DNA of 64,000 nt. Source: Archangium gephyra (GTDB taxonomy: Bacteria; Myxococcota; Myxococcia; Myxococcales; Myxococcaceae). The DNA lies in NCBI RefSeq assembly GCF_001027285.1, contig NZ_CP011509.1, positions 6,410,501 through 6,474,500 of the forward strand, given 5' to 3'. Of this stretch, positions 27,801 to 64,000 are shown piece after piece. Below the pieces are notes generated by a model, which saw nothing but the letters and a program-made list of their open reading frames with translations, made no database searches and was not told where the DNA came from. Each line of letters starts with the position of its first letter. The first letter of the stretch is position 1. The translations under genes and the position numbers were made by a program.

Positions 27801-29170
27801 CGTTCCCCGTGGAGCCAGGGGACAGGGTGTTGCAGTTCGCCTCGGTGAGCTGGGACACGAGCGCGGAGGAGGTGTACCCGTGCCTGACGAGGGGCGGGAC
27901 GCTGGTGCTGCGCACGCCGGAGATGCTGGATGTGCCGGAGGCCTTCCTGGCGAGGTGCGAGGCGGCGGGAGTGACGCAGCTGAACCTGCCGACGGCCTTC
28001 TGGCACGAGGTGGTGGCGAGCCTGGAGGCAGGGCAGGGGAAGCTGCCGGCGGGGCTGAAGTGGGTGGTGATTGGCGGAGAGCGAGCGGTGCCCGAGAGGG
28101 TGGCGCAGTGGAGGAGGCGGGTGGGCAGCGCGGTGCCGCTGCTCAACACGTACGGACTGACGGAGGTGACGGCGGTAGCCACGTCGGTGGAACTGGGGAC
28201 GTCCGGGCCGGAGGAGGCGGGAAGGGAAGTGGCCATTGGCAGGCCGCTGAAGAACGTGCGGGTGTACGTGTTGGACGGGGAGTTGGAGCCGGTGCCGGAG
28301 GGGGTGGTGGGAGAGCTGTACGTGGGAGGCGAAGGCCTTGCACGCGGCTACCTGGGCCGGGCGGAGCTGACGGCGGAGCGCTTCGTGCCGAGCCCGTACG
28401 GAGAGGGAGAGAGGCTGTACCGGACGGGAGACAGGGCGAGGTGGAGGGTGGACGGAAGCCTGGAGTACCTGGGCCGAGGGGACGAGCAGGTGAAGGTGCG
28501 GGGTCACCGCATCGAGCTGGGCGAAGTGGAAGCGGGGCTGCTGGGGCACGCGGCGGTGAGGGAAGCCCTGGTGGTGGTGAGAGAGGACGCACCGGGAGAC
28601 AAGCGGCTGGTGGCGTACGTGGTGGCGCGTGCGGGGCAGGCGCTGGAGAGCGCCGAGGTCCGCATGTCCCTGGCACAACGGATGCCGGCGTACTTGGTAC
28701 CGCAGGCGGTGGTGGTGCTGGAGCAGTTGCCGTTGCAGCCGAACGGGAAGGTGGACCGCAAGGCGCTGCCGGCGCCGGAGCAGGCCGGAAGTGCACGGCG
28801 TGAGGAGTACGTGGCACCGCGCACGCCGCTGGAGGAGAAGCTGGCGGGCTTCTGGGCGGAGGTGTTGCGCCTGGAGAAGGTGGGCCTGCACGACAACTTC
28901 TTCGATGCGGGTGGGCACTCGCTGCTGGCGATGCAGCTCGTTGCCCGCGTGCGTGAAGCCGTGGGCGTGGAGCTGCCGCTGCGCTCCGTGTTCGAGTCAC
29001 CCACCCTCGGGGGAATGGCGGACGCGGTCTCCCGCCTGACGGAGTCGACGAAGCGCATCGCCGAGGCACCCATCCCGAGGGTCTCGAAGAACCTGGATAC
29101 AGAAGCGCTCGAACAGCTCTCGGACGAAGAGCTGGACGCGCTGCTGAACGCCACCGAGTCGGAGAACTGA
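15890..29170 (+). CDS. Hybrid PKS-NRPS 2: KS-AT-ACP-C-A*(MOX)-[C-A-PCP]-[C-A-PCP]
   Basis: I chose the ATG at 15890 because GAAGGG lies 9 bp upstream (15875-15880), it overlaps the previous stop by 8 bp, and the KS begins about 13 residues later; an in-frame ATG at 15824 would add 22 residues behind a poorly spaced GAGG. Domains by residue: KS 14-435 (Cys183, His319, His359), AT 531-835 (Ser627 in GHSYGE; HAFH 723-726 predicts malonyl-CoA), ACP 925-1000 (Ser957), C 1019-1460, degenerate A 1468-2224 enclosing a luciferase-like monooxygenase 1705-2054, Pro/Ala/Arg linker to about 2267, C 2268-2710, A(Asp) 2715-3224, PCP, C 3331-3770, A(X) 3778-4297, PCP. No KR, DH or ER is present, so the PKS step leaves a beta-ketone. 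The dead A domain has no PCP of its own. The acidic C-terminal [10 protein letters not shown] segment looks like a docking element for gene 3. Confidence 0.93.
15930..18890 (+). other. PKS module: KS-AT(malonyl)-ACP, no reductive domains
   Basis: The KS active site is TACSTG (Cys codon 16436), with both catalytic histidines in EAHGTGT and NLGHMDAA. The AT has GHSYGE and HAFH, the malonyl-type signature. The ACP has GGNSL (Ser codon 18758). With no ketoreductase, the predicted product is a 4-amino-3-oxo acyl chain built on Val. Confidence 0.9.
18945..22560 (+). other. MOX cassette: C plus degenerate A shell holding a monooxygenase, no PCP
   Basis: The C domain has HHIGADT where HHxxxDG is expected. 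In the following A-like region the P-loop [10 protein letters not shown] is replaced by [14 protein letters not shown], the A5 NxYGPTE is lost ([12 protein letters not shown] instead), A7 reads [13 protein letters not shown], and A8/A10 with the catalytic lysine are absent. The inserted luciferase-like domain (21000-22050) looks intact and is closely related to the module 1 insert (shared [15 protein letters not shown] and SVVDNLSxGRVGLS). No carrier protein follows; a low-complexity linker leads straight into the next C domain. I infer the A shell cannot activate an amino acid and serves only to hold the oxygenase. Confidence 0.88.
21000..22050 (+). other. Luciferase-like (FMN-dependent family) monooxygenase domain in the dead A shell
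   Basis: It begins [11 protein letters not shown] and runs through the family blocks [46 protein letters not shown] and [10 protein letters not shown]. No frameshift or loss of a conserved block is visible compared with the other copy at 2818-3855. The likely substrate is the acyl chain on the neighbouring ACP (inference). Confidence 0.88.
22690..25830 (+). other. Module 6: C-A(Asp)-PCP
   Basis: The code D-L-T-K-V-G-H-V-G-K is one conservative change from the aspartate code DLTKVGHIGK. The C domain has HHVASDA rather than HHxxxDG. This C domain must accept the PKS-derived chain because the preceding cassette offers no PCP. The A domain is nearly the same as that of module 11 in gene 3. Confidence 0.88.
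24030..25560 (+). repeat. A(Asp) repeat, copy 1 (partner 40160-41690)
   Basis: It aligns with 40160-41690 at a constant offset of 16,130 bp with no net indel. Differences are scattered, more in the A2-A3 loop and near the A domain end. Confidence 0.83.
25880..29040 (+). other. Module 7: C-A(X, code DTENVGTAVK)-PCP
   Basis: The A domain has all core motifs, though A5 is the unusual NTYGLTEVT. Glu at the third code position is often seen with cationic substrates such as Lys, Orn or Arg, but I do not recognise the full code. The C domain has a distinctive [10 protein letters not shown] where most others here have [10 protein letters not shown]. It matches module 9 of gene 3 almost throughout. 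Confidence 0.85.
27320..28950 (+). repeat. A(X)-PCP repeat, copy 1 (partner 33871-35501)
   Basis: It aligns with 33871-35501 at a constant offset of 6,551 bp; long stretches are identical by eye. The main break is near 28665-28700 ([16 protein letters not shown] against [16 protein letters not shown]). The two copies are in different genes. Confidence 0.85.
29161..29164 (+). promoter_or_regulatory. Ribosome binding site of gene 3
   Basis: GGAG lies 11 bp before the ATG at 29176, within the last codons of gene 2. The spacing is slightly long, so coupling to gene 2 termination is likely. Confidence 0.5.
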
Positions 29171-29175
29171 GCCAA

Positions 29176-61733
<32,558 letters not shown>

Positions 61734-61737
<4 letters not shown>

Positions 61738-61761
61738 CACGGAGTTCCGATCAGTTAATAA
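61734..61761 (+). promoter_or_regulatory. Candidate sigma70-type promoter for tRNA-Asp
   Basis: A perfect TTGACA (61734-61739) overlaps the stop codon of the NRPS gene. After a 16-bp spacer comes TAATAA (61756-61761) in the only AT-rich patch of the region. The -10 is a weak match (3 of 6), so the call rests mainly on the -35 box and on its place about 50 bp before the tRNA. Confidence 0.5.
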
Positions 61762-61812
61762 GGCCAGGACATCGACGCCGCTCGGGGCGCAACCCGCTCC
61801 GAGCCGTCTCAT

Positions 61813-61889
<77 letters not shown>

Positions 61890-61892
61890 ATA

Positions 61893-61935
61893 GAAGGGCC
61901 CGGAATCGCGAGGTTCCGGGCCCTTCGTCTTTTCC
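61893..61935 (+). terminator. Intrinsic terminator after tRNA-Asp
   Basis: GAAGGGCCCGGAA (61893-61905) pairs perfectly with TTCCGGGCCCTTC (61914-61926). Two more pairs (T-G and C-G) close a GCGA tetraloop of the GNRA type, giving a 15-bp stem. The tail GTCTTTTCCC follows. It starts 4 bp after the tRNA CCA and would also stop read-through from the NRPS operon. Confidence 0.88.
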
Positions 61936-62026
61936 CACCCGGCGCGCCGAAATCCCGCGATTGGCATAGACTCGGGGGGCGCTGCCGCGGGGACCTCCCG
62001 TTCCCCCGGCCGAGGAGAACGAGACG
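61936..62026. other. Short leader between terminator and chemoreceptor gene
   Basis: 91 bp holding the ribosome binding site of the chemoreceptor gene. I see no convincing -35/-10 pair; the TTGGCATAGACT stretch at 61961 is the only partly AT-containing element. Confidence 0.4.
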
Positions 62027-63526
62027 ATGTTTTCGAGATGGACAGTGGGGCGGCAGTTCCTCGCGGGTTTGCTCCTGATGTCAACGTTGATCGGGGGTTT
62101 CATCGTCCTGACGCGTAAGGGTACGCAGACGGTGATGGACGCTTCCGTGCTCGTGATGCAGAGCCACGAGTCGCTCACCCACATCGAGCGCGTCTTCTCC
62201 CTCGTGAAGGACGCGGACTCGGGCCATCGCGACTACATCCTCACGGGCAACGAGGCCGCCCTCGACTTCTACCGCCAGTCTCAGGGCGGCCTGTCCAAGG
62301 AGCTCGAGCAGCTGCGCCAGCTGCTGTCCGGCGACGCCGAGCGGCTGCGGCTGCTGGAGTCGCTCACGGCCTCCCTCGAGCAGAAGCTCAACAGCCTGCG
62401 CGGCAACATCGAGGTGCGCCGTGCCCAGGGGCTCGACGTCGCCCTGGCCCGCCTCAACGCGGGCGAGAGCGCGCGGCTGATGGACAACCTCCGCACGGCC
62501 GTCTCGGAGCTGCGCCAGCACGAGGAGCAGCTGCTCGCGGCGCGCGAGACGAAGCAGGTCGAGGAGGTGCGGGGCCTCGACAAGTTCTATTGGATCGACG
62601 GCATCGGGCTGCTGGTCATCCTCATGGGGATCGCCATGCTCATCGGCAGGAGCCTGGAGCGCAGGCTCCACACCGCCATCGCGCAGGTACAGGGCTCCTC
62701 GGCCGATCTCCATGCGGCGGCCTCGCAGCAGGTCAGCGGTGCGCGCGAGCAGGCCTCGGCCACCACGGAGATCTCCACCACCGTCAAGGAGCTGCTGTCC
62801 ACCTCGCGGCAGATCGCCGGCAGCGCCCAGCAGGTGGCCCGCGTGGCGGATGACACGGCTGGCGCCGCCCGCACCGGCAACGACACGGTGCTGCGTGCCC
62901 AGGAGGCCATCGACGTGGTGAGCCGCCAGGTGGACGCCATCGTCAATCACATGCTGGAGCTCGGCAAGCGCTCGCAGGAGATCGGCGGCATCCTGGACAT
63001 CATCAACGAGCTGGCCGAGCAGACGAACATCCTCGCCATCAACGCCACCATCGAGAGCGCCGGGGCGGGCGAGCACGGCAAGCGTTTCGCCGTGGTGGCC
63101 GATGAGATCCGCAAGCTGGCGGACCGCGTGGGTGGAGCCACCAAGGACATCCGCGTGCTCATCGATGAGATCCGCGCCGCCTCCAACACCACCATCATGG
63201 CCACCGAGGATGGCTCCAAGGCGGTGCAGAGCAGCGCGAAGCAGTTCGGCGAGGTCGCCGGCAACTTCCGGCGCATCGCGGAGCTGGTGCGCGCCAACCT
63301 GGACGTGGCGCGGGAGATCGAGCTGAGCACCCAGCAGCAGACGACGGCGGTGGAGCAGGTGAACACCGCCATCCTCGAGGTGGCGCAGACGGCCCGTCAG
63401 GCCGAGAGCACCTCGTCGCAGACGATGCAGACGGCCAACCAGCTCTCCCAGCTGTCCAAGCAGCTCAGCGCCATCCTCGACGCGCGCGCCGCCGCCGCCG
63501 CTGCCTCCGCCTCCGCTTCCTCGTAA
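62027..63526 (+). CDS. Methyl-accepting chemotaxis protein with CHASE3-like sensor domain
   Basis: 499 residues. GAGGAG at 62012-62017 lies 9 bp before the ATG. An N-terminal membrane segment (about 11-29) and a second (about 187-207) enclose a helical periplasmic region of about 155 residues. Its DSGHRDYILTGNEAALDFY stretch is typical of CHASE3 sensor domains. The cytoplasmic part is a long coiled-coil signalling domain whose hairpin tip (331-344) reads EQTNILAINATIES. Residues after the second membrane helix run directly into the coiled coil and I see no clear HAMP domain. The tip keeps EQTNILA-INA but has SAGAGEHGKRF where most receptors have AARAGExGRGF. The protein ends in an Ala/Ser-rich tail. 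It would bind CheW/CheA and signal to a chemosensory pathway; the ligand is unknown. It is separated from the NRPS operon by the terminator, so it is probably an independent gene. Confidence 0.92.
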   Translation: MFSRWTVGRQFLAGLLLMSTLIGGFIVLTRKGTQTVMDASVLVMQSHESLTHIERVFSLVKDADSGHRDYILTGNEAALDFYRQSQGGLSKELEQLRQLLSGDAERLRLLESLTASLEQKLNSLRGNIEVRRAQGLDVALARLNAGESARLMDNLRTAVSELRQHEEQLLAARETKQVEEVRGLDKFYWIDGIGLLVILMGIAMLIGRSLERRLHTAIAQVQGSSADLHAAASQQVSGAREQASATTEISTTVKELLSTSRQIAGSAQQVARVADDTAGAARTGNDTVLRAQEAIDVVSRQVDAIVNHMLELGKRSQEIGGILDIINELAEQTNILAINATIESAGAGEHGKRFAVVADEIRKLADRVGGATKDIRVLIDEIRAASNTTIMATEDGSKAVQSSAKQFGEVAGNFRRIAELVRANLDVAREIELSTQQQTTAVEQVNTAILEVAQTARQAESTSSQTMQTANQLSQLSKQLSAILDARAAAAAASASASS

Positions 63527-63562
63527 GTCCGGAGCGAATCCCGTACCGGCGGGGGAGGGCTT

Positions 63563-63874
63563 GTGCTCACCTCCCTCGTCATGAGCGGATCTCGACTCGC
63601 CGGGTCCTCCCGGCCGCTGTGGGTGTTGTGGGCGGGCCTCCTGGGCCTCTCTTGTGTATCGGCCCGCTCCGAGCCGGCTCCCGTCCCCTCGGACGCGGGC
63701 GTGGGCCTCGTGGACGCGGGTCTGGACGCGGTGGACGCGGGCCCGCGCTCCCTGCCCTGTGCTCCGGACGAGATGGACTGCTGCGGCATCTGCATTCCCC
63801 GCTCCGAGGGCCGCTGTCCCGCCAACATCCAATGTCGCCGCCCCGCCGCCCCTCCCGTGGAAGCGGAGCGGTGA
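63563..63874 (+). CDS. Small Cys-rich putative lipoprotein
   Basis: 103 residues from the GTG at 63563, which has GGAGG at 63554-63558 only 4 bp upstream; an in-frame ATG at 63581 is the alternative but lacks a nearby ribosome site. A hydrophobic stretch (WVLWAGLLGLS) ends in a lipobox-like LGLSC, so Cys31 would be lipidated after signal peptidase II cleavage. Then comes a linker with DAG repeats (SDAGVGLVDAG, VDAGPR), common in myxobacterial surface lipoproteins. The last part holds a tight cluster of six cysteines (LPCAP, DCCGIC, RCPANIQC) that may form disulfides or bind a metal. I recognise no family. Its function is unknown, and the gene is unrelated in appearance to the NRPS. Confidence 0.7.
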   Translation: MLTSLVMSGSRLAGSSRPLWVLWAGLLGLSCVSARSEPAPVPSDAGVGLVDAGLDAVDAGPRSLPCAPDEMDCCGICIPRSEGRCPANIQCRRPAAPPVEAER

Positions 63875-63906
63875 GCGTGGAAGACTGCGGCACGGAGGTG
63901 AGCCCC

Positions 63907-64000
63907 GTGAACCCGGACGTTCGAGAGATCTACGACGATCTCGGCCAGAAATACGATGTGTGGACCCTGCTGCCGGATCGTCTCTTCCTGGACCGGTGGC
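63907..64000 (+). CDS. Probable class I SAM-dependent methyltransferase (3' partial)
   Basis: Only 31 residues fall inside the window. A GTG at 63907 follows GGAGG (63894-63898) by 8 bp; in-frame GTGs at 63877 and 63898 are less well placed. The peptide has REIYDDLGQKYDVW, the tyrosine-rich YDxLxxxYD start common to class I methyltransferases of the UbiE/Methyltransf_11 type. The SAM-binding glycine motif would lie beyond the window, so the call rests on this N-terminal motif alone. The start is 32 bp after the lipoprotein stop, so the two may be co-transcribed. Confidence 0.55.
   Translation, partial: MNPDVREIYDDLGQKYDVWTLLPDRLFLDRW

Noticed and set aside
20252-28918. Very long open frames on the minus strand, here and at 2314-7236, 12490-16110, 15458-20203, 36070-41475, 51523-54492 and others
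   Set aside because: They lie fully opposite strong NRPS/PKS domains, their translations are low-complexity His/Gln/Leu/Arg-rich, and they exist because high GC and biased third positions remove antisense stops.
61961-61976. Possible sigma54 promoter (TTGGCA) before the chemoreceptor gene
   Set aside because: TGGCA is present but no TTGC-like -12 element lies at the right distance.

Overview
The window is GC-rich (roughly 70%) DNA that I read as myxobacterial, probably Cystobacterineae (Archangium/Cystobacter/Myxococcus relatives). The reasons are the giant hybrid NRPS-PKS genes, luciferase-like monooxygenase (MOX) domains inside adenylation domains (known from myxobacterial MtaG/MelG), a Cys-rich lipoprotein with Asp-Ala-Gly repeats, and a CHASE3-type chemoreceptor. 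The genus is inference; nothing here fixes it.

Bases 1-61737 are three co-oriented megasynthase genes with essentially no gaps: gene 1 (5' end outside the window) overlaps gene 2 by 8 bp, and gene 2 and gene 3 are 5 bp apart. Read in order: FAAL-ACP | C-A(Gly, MOX insert)-PCP | C-A(Ser)-PCP-E | C-A(aliphatic)-PCP | C-A(Val)-PCP || KS-AT-ACP | C-A*(dead, MOX insert, no PCP) | C-A(Asp)-PCP | C-A(X)-PCP || Ser | X | Val | Asp | Val | Ala | Val | Val | Val | Ala-TE. A colinear reading gives a fatty-acylated 16-residue peptide interrupted by one malonate unit: acyl-Gly(alpha-OH?)-D-Ser-Ile/Val-Val-[C2, oxidised?]-Asp-X-Ser-X-Val-Asp-Val-Ala-Val-Val-Val-Ala. X has the code DTENVGTAVK, possibly a cationic residue.

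The most unusual part is 18945-22560. An apparently intact flavin monooxygenase sits inside an adenylation domain that has lost its P-loop, A5, A7 and A10 motifs and has no carrier protein. The A domain looks like a pure scaffold that places the oxygenase next to a ketosynthase module lacking reduction. With Val just upstream, this suggests oxidative editing of the beta-keto intermediate, for example to an alpha-keto-beta-amino acid.

Gene 3 is also a record of module duplication. From 35.6 kb on, modules fall into a repeat with a period of about 6.3 kb, with two alternating C-domain subtypes, near-identical Val A domains, and chimeric junctions inside C and A-PCP units.

Downstream (61738-64000) is unrelated chromosomal content: a tRNA-Asp(GUC) with a candidate promoter overlapping the end of the synthetase, a strong intrinsic terminator, a CHASE3 methyl-accepting chemotaxis protein, a small Cys-rich lipoprotein, and the start of a probable SAM-dependent methyltransferase. 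No MbtH protein, PPTase, transporter or pathway regulator lies in the window.
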